A stretch of DNA of 64,000 nt from assembly GCF_000515415.1 (NCBI RefSeq), contig NZ_KI911783.1:4268392-4332391 (forward strand), in the 5' to 3' direction. Both the position numbers and the translations under genes were made by a program. Under the pieces are notes generated by a model, which was not told where the DNA came from, searched no databases, and saw only the letters and a list, made by a program, of their open reading frames with translations. Shown here one piece after another: positions 55,043-63,417 of the stretch; within the stretch, counting starts at the first letter, position 1, and each line of letters starts with the position of its first letter. This DNA is from Bradyrhizobium sp. WSM1417 (GTDB taxonomy: Bacteria; Pseudomonadota; Alphaproteobacteria; Rhizobiales; Xanthobacteraceae).

Positions 55043-55426
55043 ATGCGCGCCGCGTTGAAAGTGGTGCTGGCCGCAATATTTGTCATGCCGGCTGCGGCGG
55101 CTCTGGCGAAGTCTCCGGACTGCGCGAGTTGGCCCACCAACATGGCCCTCGTGCACCTCAAGAACGCCGGCCTGATTGATATCCCATCGGTGATCGAGGC
55201 GCAGACCAAGGCCGTTCGTCTCGCATCCGAAAAGATCGGCAAAGACCTCTACCAGCAGGTTCACGACATCACCTTTCACACCAAGGATGGCAAGACGATC
55301 GAGGTCATCACGAAAAACCAGGCATCAAGCGAGGAATGCTCGATGAGCGGCGTCGACGTCTATGTGGTCGCGAAGAAAATCGGCGGGTCGGCAGAGCTGC
55401 CATCTGACGGCACGACCAAAAAGTGA
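55043..55426 (+). CDS. Periplasmic protein of unknown function
   Basis: The protein has 127 residues from ATG 55043, seven bases after GAGG; another ATG at 55037 lies too close to that site. A signal peptide covers residues 1-22 (MRAALKVVLAAIFVMPAAAA/LA). The mature part holds two Cys residues (CASWPTN and SSEECSMSG), which may form a disulfide, and the stretch KNAGLIDIPSVIEAQTKAVR. No family is recognised. It starts 23 bases after guaA on the same strand. Confidence 0.7.
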   Translation: MRAALKVVLAAIFVMPAAAALAKSPDCASWPTNMALVHLKNAGLIDIPSVIEAQTKAVRLASEKIGKDLYQQVHDITFHTKDGKTIEVITKNQASSEECSMSGVDVYVVAKKIGGSAELPSDGTTKK

Positions 55427-55461
55427 TCCGGCCGCATCGAAAGCTCAAGAACCAGGGTGGA

Positions 55462-55707
55462 ATGACGATTGATCCAAATCGGATCGAGCCCTGGCATCGC
55501 GTCATGAACGCCGAACAACGAATTGAGAAGTTGGAAGCAGCGCTTGGGACCAGCTTGCCCGTGGCGTATCGCGCCTTCCTGTGGTCACATAGGAAGAGCC
55601 GTCTCGTCCAGTTCAGGCGGGTTAATTTCGCGCAGGCTGCGTGGCTGCGGCACGCGCGGCATCCGATGTATGAATGCGCTCGGCAAATTTGGCGCCGACC
55701 GGTATAA
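55462..55707 (+). pseudogene. Truncated SMI1/KNR4 (SUKH)-like remnant
   Basis: From ATG 55462 the frame reads MTIDPNRIEPWHRVMNAEQR then IEKLEAALGTSLPVAYRAFL, the typical N-terminal helix pair of SMI1/KNR4 proteins. After RAFLWSH, where a Gly-rich loop is expected, the sequence turns into basic residues that overlap the 3' end of the convergent DeoR gene. The remaining two thirds of the domain are missing. SMI1/KNR4 members often act as immunity proteins for toxins; no toxin partner is visible. I read it as the remnant of a gene cut by a rearrangement near 55600. Confidence 0.55.
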
Positions 55708-56425
55708 AGGCCGGTGGCAGCGGCCCGTCGGTGAATAGGTGGTTACAATCGGCGAGATGTCCGCCGCGCACCGTGGCGTTGCGGCCGAATTTTGTCGTGT
55801 CGGCGACCAGCACGGCGGTGCGCGAATTGGCAACGATGGATTGCCGCGCCAGGACTTCGTCGATGTGAAAGTCGAGCAGCGCGCCGTCCTGATCGACGCC
55901 TCCGACGCCGAATATCCCGTAATCGGCTCGATAACCTGCAAAAAAGCGCGCCGCCGCTTCGCCCACGATATCCCGATCGAGAGAACGGAGCGTGCCGCCC
56001 GCGATGGTGATTTCGACGTCGGGATTTTGTGCGAACGCCGCGGCCACATTCAGATTGTTGGTGATCACGCGCAGATCCTGACGGCGGGATAGCGCCTGCG
56101 CGACATATTCAGGTGTTGTACCCAGCCCGATCATAAGCGACGCCCCGTCGGGAATGAAGCTCGCAGTCGCGTGTGCGATGCGCCGTTTGGCGTCGGCGTT
56201 CAATCCCTGTCTGCTTCCATAAGCGAGATTCTGGTTTTGAACGGGCAGGCTGACGCCGCCGTGCATTCGCCGGAGTAGCCCTTGATCGCAGAGCCCGTTG
56301 ACTACGCGGCGAATGGTCTGCTGGGTGACGTCAAAACGCGTTGCAAGCTGCTCGATCGAGGCGAATCCTTCGTCGCGCACGATCTCCAGTATGTAGGCCT
56401 GACGTGACGAGACTGTCTTGAGCAT
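55622..56425 (-). CDS. DeoR/GlpR-family transcriptional regulator
   Basis: The 267-residue protein has a DeoR helix-turn-helix (EGFASIEQLATRFDVTQQTI followed by RRVVNGLCDQGLLRRMHGG) and a DeoR C-terminal sensor domain (DGASLMIGLGTTPEYVAQAL, ITNNLNVAAAF, FGVGGVDQDGALLDF). Members bind phosphorylated sugars or glycerol-3-phosphate. It is divergent from a sugar/glycerol-phosphate-type ABC operon and a palindrome lies between, so it is likely that operon's repressor. Confidence 0.92.
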   Translation of the reverse strand: MLKTVSSRQAYILEIVRDEGFASIEQLATRFDVTQQTIRRVVNGLCDQGLLRRMHGGVSLPVQNQNLAYGSRQGLNADAKRRIAHATASFIPDGASLMIGLGTTPEYVAQALSRRQDLRVITNNLNVAAAFAQNPDVEITIAGGTLRSLDRDIVGEAAARFFAGYRADYGIFGVGGVDQDGALLDFHIDEVLARQSIVANSRTAVLVADTTKFGRNATVRGGHLADCNHLFTDGPLPPAFIPVGAKFAERIHTSDAARAAATQPARN

Positions 56426-56477
56426 GGGCTGTCCGTTCGAAGCAAACTATCATCCGAACGTTTATGGCGCAATTTTC

Positions 56478-56513
56478 TGTTTCATATGCTGCTCCAATAT
56501 GTTCATATGAACA
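56478..56513. promoter_or_regulatory. DeoR-type operator region
   Basis: TGTTCATATGAACA (56500-56513) is a perfect 14-base palindrome. A related half-site TGTTTCATATG lies at 56478-56488, 22 bases away. Both are in the 257-base gap between the DeoR gene and the ABC operon. The arrangement of two similar sites on neighbouring turns fits a DeoR-type repressor. Confidence 0.65.
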
Positions 56514-56682
56514 AAATAGCTCGCTGCGCCGGTGAACGTTGCGTGGCCATCGGGAGGGACGGCATGGATCGGTCTGCTCATGGCGACCAGCTTTGGGCTG
56601 CTCCGCGCGCGCAGGATGCTGCGAGCATGCCGAGCGATGTCTGCGCGCGGCGCAGAGCTCTGCAACTGAGAGCGAACGGGCC

Positions 56683-57702
56683 ATGTCAGCGATCACGCTG
56701 AGTCATGTCTCCAAGTTCTGGGGCGCGATGCGCGCCGTCGATGACGTCAGTCTGACGGCGGACGAGGGCTCGCTGCTGGTGCTGCTGGGACCGTCCGGCT
56801 GCGGCAAGTCGACCACGCTGCGGCTGATCGCCGGCCTTGAGGATGCTGACGCCGGTACGATCGCCATCGGCGGCGTCGACGTGACCCATCTGACTCCGGC
56901 ACAACGGAAGATCTCCATGGTCTTCCAGTCGTACGCGCTGTTTCCGCATTTGAGTGTAGCCGAGAACATCGTCTTCGGCCTGCGTGTGCGGCGCGTGTCG
57001 CGCGCCGAACGAGACGAACGGCTCCGGCGTGTGGCCGAGATCGTTGGCCTTGCGCAGCTGCTTGAACGCAAGCCGTCGCAGCTGTCCGGCGGCCAGCGCC
57101 AGCGGGTCGCACTGGGACGAGCCATCATCGCGGAAGCGCGGGTCTGCCTCATGGACGAGCCGCTTTCAAATCTGGACGCCAAGCTGCGGCATGAGATGCG
57201 GACGGAGATCCGTACCCTGCAACAGCGGCTCGGAATGACGATGGTCTACGTGACCCACGACCAGACCGAAGCCATGACGATGGCGGATCGCGTCGTGCTG
57301 ATGCGCGATGGTCGTATCGAGCAGAATGGCACACCGGAGGAGCTGTATAACCGGCCGGCGACGGCGTTCACGGCGCGGTTCATCGGCACGCCGCCGATGA
57401 ACCTGTTGCGCCAGGGCGATCATCTCATCGGCATCCGGCCGGAGCATATCCGCATCGTGTCGGGCGGAGACCATTTTGCGCACGTCAGGGCGATCGAGCA
57501 TCTTGGGGCCGACAGCATCGTTCTGTGCGAGGTCGATGGTCAGCCGATCTCAGTGCGGCTCGAAGGTTTCAGCAAGGTTCGGCCAGGCGAGGATGTCCGG
57601 ATCGCGTGGGAACCCGGGTTCGAGCATTGGTTCGATTCGAATTCGGAAGCTCGCTTGGAGACCATCGTCACAGAGGGCCAGCGGGCGATCACCGGTCGAT
57701 AG
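56683..57702 (+). CDS. ABC transporter ATP-binding protein (UgpC/MalK type)
   Basis: The protein has 339 residues from ATG 56683, after GAGAGCGAACGG. The ATPase domain has Walker A LLGPSGCGKSTT, the signature LSGGQRQRVALGRAI and Walker B RVCLMDEPLSNLDAKLRHEM. A C-terminal TOBE-type regulatory domain follows (about 240-339, IGIRPEHIRIVSGG). Together these mark the MalK/UgpC class that powers sugar and glycerol-phosphate import. Genes for a binding protein and two permeases follow, forming a complete importer. Having the ATPase first is less usual than last. Confidence 0.93.
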   Translation: MSAITLSHVSKFWGAMRAVDDVSLTADEGSLLVLLGPSGCGKSTTLRLIAGLEDADAGTIAIGGVDVTHLTPAQRKISMVFQSYALFPHLSVAENIVFGLRVRRVSRAERDERLRRVAEIVGLAQLLERKPSQLSGGQRQRVALGRAIIAEARVCLMDEPLSNLDAKLRHEMRTEIRTLQQRLGMTMVYVTHDQTEAMTMADRVVLMRDGRIEQNGTPEELYNRPATAFTARFIGTPPMNLLRQGDHLIGIRPEHIRIVSGGDHFAHVRAIEHLGADSIVLCEVDGQPISVRLEGFSKVRPGEDVRIAWEPGFEHWFDSNSEARLETIVTEGQRAITGR

Positions 57703-57741
57703 CAGCGCTGTTTCAAACGCAGTAACGAAGGAGACTGTCCC

Positions 57742-59013
57742 ATGTTTGCGCGACGAACGATGTTGATGGCAGCGGCACTTGCCGTACTCTCGATGGCTGC
57801 ACGCCCGGCCGCCGCGGTGGATCTGACCATGTACTATCCGGTCGCGGTCGGTGGTCCCGTCACCAAGATCATCGACGACATGGTCTCGCGCTTCGAGAAG
57901 GACAATCCCGACATCAAGATGACGGCGGTCTATGCCGGCAACTACACCGATACGATGACCAAGGCGATGACCGCCATGAAGGGCGGGCAGCCGCCGCAAC
58001 TGTCGGTGTTGCTGTCGACCGACGTGTTCACGCTGATGGACGAGAACGCCATCGTGCCGTTTGACGATCTCGTCGGGGACAAGGCCTGGTTCAAGGAGTT
58101 CTATCCGGCGTTCATGGCGAACGGGCAGATCGACGGCAAAACCTGGAGCGTGCCGTTTCAGCGTTCGACCATCGTGCTTTATTGGAACAAGGACGCCTTC
58201 AAGGAGGCGGGGCTCGATCCCGAGAAGGCGCCGGCGTCGTGGGACGAAATGGTCGAGATCTCGAAGAAGCTGGTCAAGAAGGATGGCGGCAACACGACAC
58301 GCTGGGGCATCGAAATTCCCTCGACCGGTTATGCCTACTGGATGCTGCAGGCGCTGGCGATCGAGAACGGCCAGAAGATGATGAACGAGCCCGGCAACGA
58401 GGTCTATCTGACCGCTCCCAAGACGGTCGCCGCCCTCGAGTACTGGGTCGACCTGTCGCGCAAGCACAACGTCGCCCCGGCCGGCAGCATCGATTGGGCG
58501 ACGCTGCGCAACGATTTTCTCGAAGGCAAGACGGCGATGATGTGGCACACCACCGGCAATCTGACGGCGGTCAAGGACGCCGCGAAATTCCAGTTCGGGG
58601 TGGCCATGCTGCCGGCCAGGGAGCGGCGCGGATCACCGACCGGCGGCGGCAATTTCTACATCTTCAAGAGTGCGTCTCCCGACCAGCAGAAGGCCGCCGT
58701 CAAGTTCATTCGATGGATGACGGCTCCGGAACGCGCGGCGGAATGGAGCATGAAGACCGGCTACGTGGCGGTGTCGCCGGCCGCCTACAAGACGCCGGCG
58801 ATGGAGGCCTACGCAAAGGGCTTCCCGCAGGCCACAGTTGCGCGCGATCAGTTGGAGCATGCGGTGCCGGAGCTCTCCGTCCATGAGAACGGCCGCATCT
58901 ACAAGTTTGTCGGCGATGCCGTGCAGGCTGCGATCACGGGCGCGCAGAAGCCGCAGGAGGCGTTGGCTGCCGCGCAGCAACAGTCCGACCGCGTCTTGCG
59001 CGCCTACAAATAG
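57742..59013 (+). CDS. ABC transporter substrate-binding protein (UgpB-like)
   Basis: The 423-residue protein has a signal peptide (MFARRTMLMAAALAVLSMAA, cleavage near AAAVD) and a group 1 binding-protein body: LTMYYPVAVGGPVTKIIDDM, DNPDIKMTAVYAGNYTDTMT, YWNKDAFKEAGLDPEKAPAS and GGGNFYIFKSASPDQQKAA. The pattern resembles UgpB-type sn-glycerol-3-phosphate or other phosphodiester-binding proteins. GAAGGAGACTGTCCC precedes the ATG. The ligand is inferred; the neighbouring DeoR regulator and phosphatase-fold enzyme fit a phosphorylated glycerol compound. Confidence 0.92.
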   Translation: MFARRTMLMAAALAVLSMAARPAAAVDLTMYYPVAVGGPVTKIIDDMVSRFEKDNPDIKMTAVYAGNYTDTMTKAMTAMKGGQPPQLSVLLSTDVFTLMDENAIVPFDDLVGDKAWFKEFYPAFMANGQIDGKTWSVPFQRSTIVLYWNKDAFKEAGLDPEKAPASWDEMVEISKKLVKKDGGNTTRWGIEIPSTGYAYWMLQALAIENGQKMMNEPGNEVYLTAPKTVAALEYWVDLSRKHNVAPAGSIDWATLRNDFLEGKTAMMWHTTGNLTAVKDAAKFQFGVAMLPARERRGSPTGGGNFYIFKSASPDQQKAAVKFIRWMTAPERAAEWSMKTGYVAVSPAAYKTPAMEAYAKGFPQATVARDQLEHAVPELSVHENGRIYKFVGDAVQAAITGAQKPQEALAAAQQQSDRVLRAYK

Positions 59014-59019
59014 GGACGT

Positions 59020-59049
59020 GGCGGGATGGCGCGCCGCCGCCATCCCGCC
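59020..59049 (+). terminator. Intercistronic hairpin between binding protein and permease
   Basis: GGCGGGATGGCG and CGCCATCCCGCC form a perfect 12-base-pair stem with a 6-base loop, 7 bases after the binding-protein stop. No U-tract follows, so full termination is unlikely. In periplasmic-binding-protein operons such hairpins shield the upstream message from 3' exonucleases and raise binding-protein yield over permease. Confidence 0.7.
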
Positions 59050-59058
59050 GGCTCACAG

Positions 59059-59979
59059 ATGTCCGACTCCATCGCCTCGTCGTCAATTGCCCCGCGCCGC
59101 GTCCGATCGCAGGCGTGGTGGAACACCGTGAACGCCTGGCTGCTGCTGTTGCCGGCGGCCGTCCTGCTGATCGCATTCACGCACTTTCCGATTCTGGCGA
59201 CGATCCGGCATTCGCTGTTCGTCACGCGCCGGAATGGCACGGAGGCCTTCGTCGGGCTTGACAGCTATCGGTCCATGGCGGCCGATCCGATCTTCTGGAA
59301 GGCGCTGGTCAATAATTTCTGGCTCGCGCTCGGCACGATCCCCACCTCGATCGCCCTGGCTCTGGTGATGGCGATCTGGGTCAATCGCAACATGCGCGGC
59401 CGCGGCTTTCTGCGACTGGCCTACTTCACGCCGACCGTGCTGCCGATGATCGCCGTCGCCAACATCTGGCTGTTCTTCTACACGCCGGACTATGGGCTGC
59501 TCGATCAGTTGCGCGGCCTTTTCGGTCTCGGTGGCTGGAACTGGCTGGGCGATCCCTCGACGGTGATGAGCTGTCTGGTCGTGATGGTGATCTGGAAGGA
59601 GGCCGGCTTCTTCATGATCTTCTACCTGGCGGCGCTGCAGCAGCTCTCGCCGGACCTCGAGGAGGCCGCTTCCATCGAAGGCGCGAGCCGGTGGTACACG
59701 TTTCGCCGGATCACGTTCCCGCTGCTGATGCCGACCACGCTGTTCGTGGCGATCAACGCAGTCATCAACTCCTTCAAGTTGGTGGACCATCTGGTCATCA
59801 TGACCAAAGGAGGTCCCAATAACGCCAGCACGCTGCTGCTCTACTACATTTATGAAGTTGCCTTCACCTTCCAGGATTCCTCTTACGCGGCAACACTGAC
59901 GGTCGTGCTTCTGATGCTGCTGAGCTCGGTTGCGCTGATCAAGTTCGGTTATCTCGATCGTAGGATCCACTATCAATGA
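59059..59979 (+). CDS. ABC transporter permease (UgpA-like)
   Basis: The protein has 306 residues from ATG 59059 (MSDSIASSSIAPRRVRSQAW). An upstream ATG at 59026 is in frame but lies inside the intercistronic hairpin, so I prefer the later start; its ribosome-binding site is weak. Six membrane segments are predicted, and the EAA loop is at QQLSPDLEEAASIEGASRWY followed by FRRITFPLLMPTT. It forms one half of the membrane channel. Its last bases overlap the next gene by four (ATGA). Confidence 0.92.
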   Translation: MSDSIASSSIAPRRVRSQAWWNTVNAWLLLLPAAVLLIAFTHFPILATIRHSLFVTRRNGTEAFVGLDSYRSMAADPIFWKALVNNFWLALGTIPTSIALALVMAIWVNRNMRGRGFLRLAYFTPTVLPMIAVANIWLFFYTPDYGLLDQLRGLFGLGGWNWLGDPSTVMSCLVVMVIWKEAGFFMIFYLAALQQLSPDLEEAASIEGASRWYTFRRITFPLLMPTTLFVAINAVINSFKLVDHLVIMTKGGPNNASTLLLYYIYEVAFTFQDSSYAATLTVVLLMLLSSVALIKFGYLDRRIHYQ

Positions 59980-60785
59980 AAGGCCGGACGCGCCCCATTG
60001 AAGCCGTCGCAGCATGGCTCCTGGCTTTGATCTGGCTCGCCCCACTGGCCTACGCCTTCTGGAGCGCGCTGCATCCGGCCGCCTACGCCACGTCGTTCAG
60101 CCTGTCCGCGCCCTGGACGCTGGAGAATTTTGCCCGGGCCTGGAACCAGGCGCCGTTCGCCCGGTACTATCTCAACACGGTCGTGCTGGTGACACTAATC
60201 CTGGTCGGTCAGCTCATCCTGTCGACGCTGGCGGCCTACGCCTTTGCGCGCTTCAGGTTCAGGGGCAGCGGCATCGCTTTCGCCCTCGTTCTGCTCCAGC
60301 TGATGATCATGCCCGACGTCCTGATCGTCGAGAACTACCGCGCGATCTCAGGGTTGGGATTGCTCGATACGATCCCTGCGATCGCGCTGCCCTATCTCGC
60401 GAGCGCCTTCGGCATCTTCCTGCTGCGGCAGACTTTCAAGGGTGTGCCCCAGGAGTTGGTCGAAGCCGCCCGGGTCGAGGGAGCGGGTCCGCTCGGAATC
60501 CTGTGGCGGGTCTATGTCCCGCTGGCTCGCCCGACCTACGTCGCCTTTGGCCTCGTCTCCGTCAGCTATCACTGGAACAATTTCCTGTGGCCGTTGATCG
60601 TCACGAATTCGGTGGAAGCGCGGCCGCTCACGGTGGGGCTTGCCGTGTTCGGCGCGCCTGAAACCGGCGTGGATTGGTCAGTGATCACGGCGGCAACGGT
60701 GATGACGATGGCGCCGCTGCTGATCGCGTTTCTGCTGTTCCAGCGTCAGTTCGTCCAGTCGTTCATGCGTGCAGGCATCCGGTAA
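59976..60785 (+). CDS. ABC transporter permease (UgpE-like)
   Basis: The 269-residue protein has six membrane segments and the EAA loop FKGVPQELVEAARVEGAGPL followed by GILWRVYVPLARPTYVAFG. It is the second channel subunit of the same importer and starts within the last codon of the first permease (ATGA overlap). Its stop TAA shares an A with the ATG of the phosphatase-fold gene (TAATG), showing that the last gene is translated with the transporter. Confidence 0.93.
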   Translation: MKGRTRPIEAVAAWLLALIWLAPLAYAFWSALHPAAYATSFSLSAPWTLENFARAWNQAPFARYYLNTVVLVTLILVGQLILSTLAAYAFARFRFRGSGIAFALVLLQLMIMPDVLIVENYRAISGLGLLDTIPAIALPYLASAFGIFLLRQTFKGVPQELVEAARVEGAGPLGILWRVYVPLARPTYVAFGLVSVSYHWNNFLWPLIVTNSVEARPLTVGLAVFGAPETGVDWSVITAATVMTMAPLLIAFLLFQRQFVQSFMRAGIR

Positions 60786-61624
60786 TGAGACTTCTCACCT
60801 GGAACATACAGTGCGGAAAAGGCTGCGACGGCGTGACCGATCTGGCGAGGATCGTTGCCGTCGCCCGGCAGACGCTCGACGCGGACGTGTTCTGTTTCCA
60901 GGAGGTGAGCGCGAATTTCCCGAGATTTGGTGATGGAGCGGATCAGAGCGTACAGCTTGCAGCCCTGTTGCCCGGCTACTCCGCAATATTCCGACCTGCA
61001 ATCGAAACTGTCGATCGTGATGGCAACCTCCATCGCTTCGGCAACATGACGCTGTCGCGGCTGCCGGTGCTGCAGATTGCCAACCACCTGCTGCCATGGC
61101 CGGGTGCAGCCACGGTGCGCAGCATGCGCCGTCACGCCCTGGAGGTGACGGTTCAGGCCTCGTTTGGCGCGATCCGCGTCGTCAACACGCATCTCGAGTT
61201 TCATTCGGCCGTCCAGCGCGAGGCCCAGATCGCGCGGCTGCTGGATTTGCAGGAGGAGGCGTCGATGAGCCCGAAGCAGGCCGGCTCACGGCACGATGAG
61301 CCGTATGGAAGTCAGACCGTCGCTGCGTCGAGCCTGCTGTGTGGCGATTTCAATTTTGACGTTGCCGACCCTCAGCACGCATTGATTGCTCGATCCGGCC
61401 GGCCTGGCCTGACGTATCGGGATGCATGGACCGCCAATCGTCCCGGCCGAGCGCGTGCGCCGACTTGCGGAATCTACGACCGCGCGCAGTGGGCCGACGG
61501 GCCCGACTGCCGCGACTTCATTTTCGTGACGGAAAATTTGACCGGCTACCTTCGCAGCATCGAGGTCAACGAAGCGACTGATGCTTCCGATCACCAGCCC
61601 ATTGCAATCAAACTGTCGGAATAG
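60785..61624 (+). CDS. Endonuclease/exonuclease/phosphatase-family hydrolase
   Basis: The protein has 279 residues from ATG 60785, which overlaps the permease stop. The EEP fold is clear: MRLLTWNIQCGKG, DADVFCFQEVSANF (metal-binding Glu), NTHLEFHSAVQREAQ, LLCGDFNFDVAD and ASDHQPIAI (catalytic His). No signal peptide is present, so it acts in the cytoplasm. The position at the end of a glycerol-phosphate-type importer operon suggests it cleaves an imported phosphodiester, the place usually held by the unrelated UgpQ. That role is an inference. Confidence 0.9.
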   Translation: MRLLTWNIQCGKGCDGVTDLARIVAVARQTLDADVFCFQEVSANFPRFGDGADQSVQLAALLPGYSAIFRPAIETVDRDGNLHRFGNMTLSRLPVLQIANHLLPWPGAATVRSMRRHALEVTVQASFGAIRVVNTHLEFHSAVQREAQIARLLDLQEEASMSPKQAGSRHDEPYGSQTVAASSLLCGDFNFDVADPQHALIARSGRPGLTYRDAWTANRPGRARAPTCGIYDRAQWADGPDCRDFIFVTENLTGYLRSIEVNEATDASDHQPIAIKLSE

Positions 61625-61647
61625 ACTGACGTCGGCCCCGGGACCCG

Positions 61648-62280
61648 TCACGGCTTCACGAACCGATAGGCGAAGCGATCGGTCTTGCCCTTGATGGCGG
61701 GATCGAACACCTTGATCGTGTGCGGGTCGTCCTTGTTTGCGAGCAGGATGCTTTCGGCATCCAGCACGAAGCCGGCCGCCTCCACCTCCTTGCGAACGGA
61801 TGCAGGCTCGATCCGATGCAGCGATTGGGCCTCGCTCGTGCCCGTCCCGAGCGCGGCGGCGTGGTCGACGATGACGTAGCACCCGCCGGGCTTCAGCCGC
61901 TCGTAGACGGCGCGATTGAACTGGGCCGCCGTCGCGCCCCTGGCCTCGATCAGCGCGGTGTGGAGATCGTGGTAGAACAGGTGCAGCCACAGGACGTCAG
62001 CTGCTTGCGTGGCCTGCGGCATCGCCACAAGATCCGCCGAGACGGCTTCGACGTTCTCTCGACCCGGCTCCCTTGCAAGCGCCCGCATGAGTCCGAGCGG
62101 ATCGTTCTTGAAGTGGGCCACTTCGGCCGGCACGAAGCTGTCAACCCGCCCTTCGCCTCCCACGATCTCGGAGAAGAGACGGGTCCAGTCGCCGTCCCCT
62201 GGGTAAACGTCGATCACGGTGGAGCCCGCGTTTACGCGCGCGAACCGGATCAACTCGGCTAGCTTGGATTGGTCGTACAT
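61648..62280 (-). CDS. SAM-dependent methyltransferase
   Basis: The protein has 210 residues from ATG 62280 (MYDQSKLAELIRFARVNAGS), preceded by AGGAGTTCCG. It has a class I methyltransferase fold: STVIDVYPGDGDWTRLFSEI as the SAM-binding strand-loop (Gly-rich), ADVLWLHLFYHDLHTALIEA, and LKPGGCYVIVDHAAALGTG. It resembles the predicted secreted/phospholipid-type methyltransferase group (COG4798). Substrate unknown. It is convergent with the phosphatase-fold gene and follows a frameshifted SnoaL gene on the same strand. Confidence 0.87.
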   Translation of the reverse strand: MYDQSKLAELIRFARVNAGSTVIDVYPGDGDWTRLFSEIVGGEGRVDSFVPAEVAHFKNDPLGLMRALAREPGRENVEAVSADLVAMPQATQAADVLWLHLFYHDLHTALIEARGATAAQFNRAVYERLKPGGCYVIVDHAAALGTGTSEAQSLHRIEPASVRKEVEAAGFVLDAESILLANKDDPHTIKVFDPAIKGKTDRFAYRFVKP

Positions 62281-62320
62281 CGGAACTCCTTTAGGCTCGG
62301 GCATTCGATGCGCGCGCGGC

Positions 62321-62700
62321 TCATGCCAGTGCCTGCGTGTCGACGTACTCCCGGATGTTCGTCAGTTTGCCGTTGCGAACGGTGATGGCGAAGACCCAGT
62401 CGTCCCTAAACGTCTTGTTCGTGGCTTTGATCTTTCCCGTCGCGAAGCCGACGACCAGGACCCGGTCTCCTTGCGCGACGAACTCGCGGGGTTCCGTGGA
62501 CGTTTCGATCGATCTGGATGCCGTCTCCAGCAGATCCGTCACCCCATCGCGCCCGCGATGCGTGCCGGCCAGCGGCCAGTCCTCGCCGGGGATGATCCAC
62601 CGATGTCTTCAGTGACCAGCGCCAGCAGAGCCTCGCTGTCGCCGCATCCGATCGCGGCGAAGAAGTCTTTCATCGTCTGGACGTTCTTGTCGGTGCTCAT
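62321..62700 (-). pseudogene. SnoaL-like (ketosteroid isomerase-type) gene with single-base frameshift
   Basis: The N-terminal part from ATG 62700 reads MSTDKNVQTMKDFFAAIGCG then DSEALLALVTEDI, a normal SnoaL start after GGAGAAATGACT. It then leaves the frame. The remainder continues in another frame as VTDLLETASRSIE, QGDRVLVVGFATGKIKATNK and WVFAITVRNGKLTNIREYVD to the stop at 62321. Inserting one A near 62601-62603 (ATCGG to ATCGAG) gives DIEWIIPGEDWPLAG, so a one-base deletion explains the break. As written, the product would be a short truncated peptide. A sequencing error is equally possible. Confidence 0.8.
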
Positions 62701-62785
62701 AGTCATTTCTCCATGTCACTCGGATCGGATCGCGCGCGATCCGATCCCGTGTGTCGTATCCCCAAGAGTGGGGACGTCGTGTTCG

Positions 62786-63385
62786 TCAGTCGAACTTGAC
62801 CAGATCCTTGAAGATCAGGTGGCCCCAGCTGTTTCCGCGCGCCTGCACAAGCAGCCCGCCTTCCGAAAGCCCGCCGAGTTTGATCGGCGCGAAGCCGAGA
62901 GTTTCCGCAAGCGCGACAATTTCCGCTGCCGCAGCGTCGTCATCGCTCGCCAGGAACACGACTCTCCTGCCACCATGGACGGCCGGATCCTGGGCAAGGG
63001 CGGCAGCACCCAAATGGTTGAAGCCCTTGACCAGTCGAGCCCCAGTGAAGGCCTGCGCGACGGCTTTGGAGGAAGGTTGTCCTCCCAGTTTCTCAGGGGG
63101 CACGCCGAAGGCATTGGTCACGTCGACGATGGTCTTGCCCTGCCAGCTGGGCAGCGCCTTCGCGACATCCTGGTGCGACTCGAAACGGACCGCCAAAAAG
63201 ATGATGTCTGCCTCGACGGCGTCCGCCAGCATTTTGGGAATGATCGTGGGTCCGATTGCGGCCGCGGCGGATGCAAAGCTTTCCGGGTCGCGCGTGGTTG
63301 CAACGGATACTTCGATGCCATTGCGGGCAAACGCCCTGGCCAGGGCCTGGCCGATATGGCCGAAGCCGATGATTGCGTAGCTCAT
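62786..63385 (-). CDS. NADP-binding oxidoreductase (F420-dependent NADP reductase-like)
   Basis: The 199-residue protein starts MSYAIIGFGHIGQALARAFA, a dinucleotide-binding motif, followed by ADAVEADIIFLAVRFESHQD and KTIVDVTNAFG. This is the pattern of the NADPH-dependent F420 reductase/ProC-like family (COG2085). In bacteria without F420 these proteins probably use NADP alone with unknown substrates. AGAAACATC lies before the ATG. It lies 85 bases upstream of the frameshifted SnoaL gene and 32 bases downstream of an SDR gene, all leftward, likely one operon. Confidence 0.88.
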   Translation of the reverse strand: MSYAIIGFGHIGQALARAFARNGIEVSVATTRDPESFASAAAAIGPTIIPKMLADAVEADIIFLAVRFESHQDVAKALPSWQGKTIVDVTNAFGVPPEKLGGQPSSKAVAQAFTGARLVKGFNHLGAAALAQDPAVHGGRRVVFLASDDDAAAAEIVALAETLGFAPIKLGGLSEGGLLVQARGNSWGHLIFKDLVKFD

Positions 63386-63417
63386 GATGTTTCTCCGATC
63401 TTGTGTCGATGGCGCGG

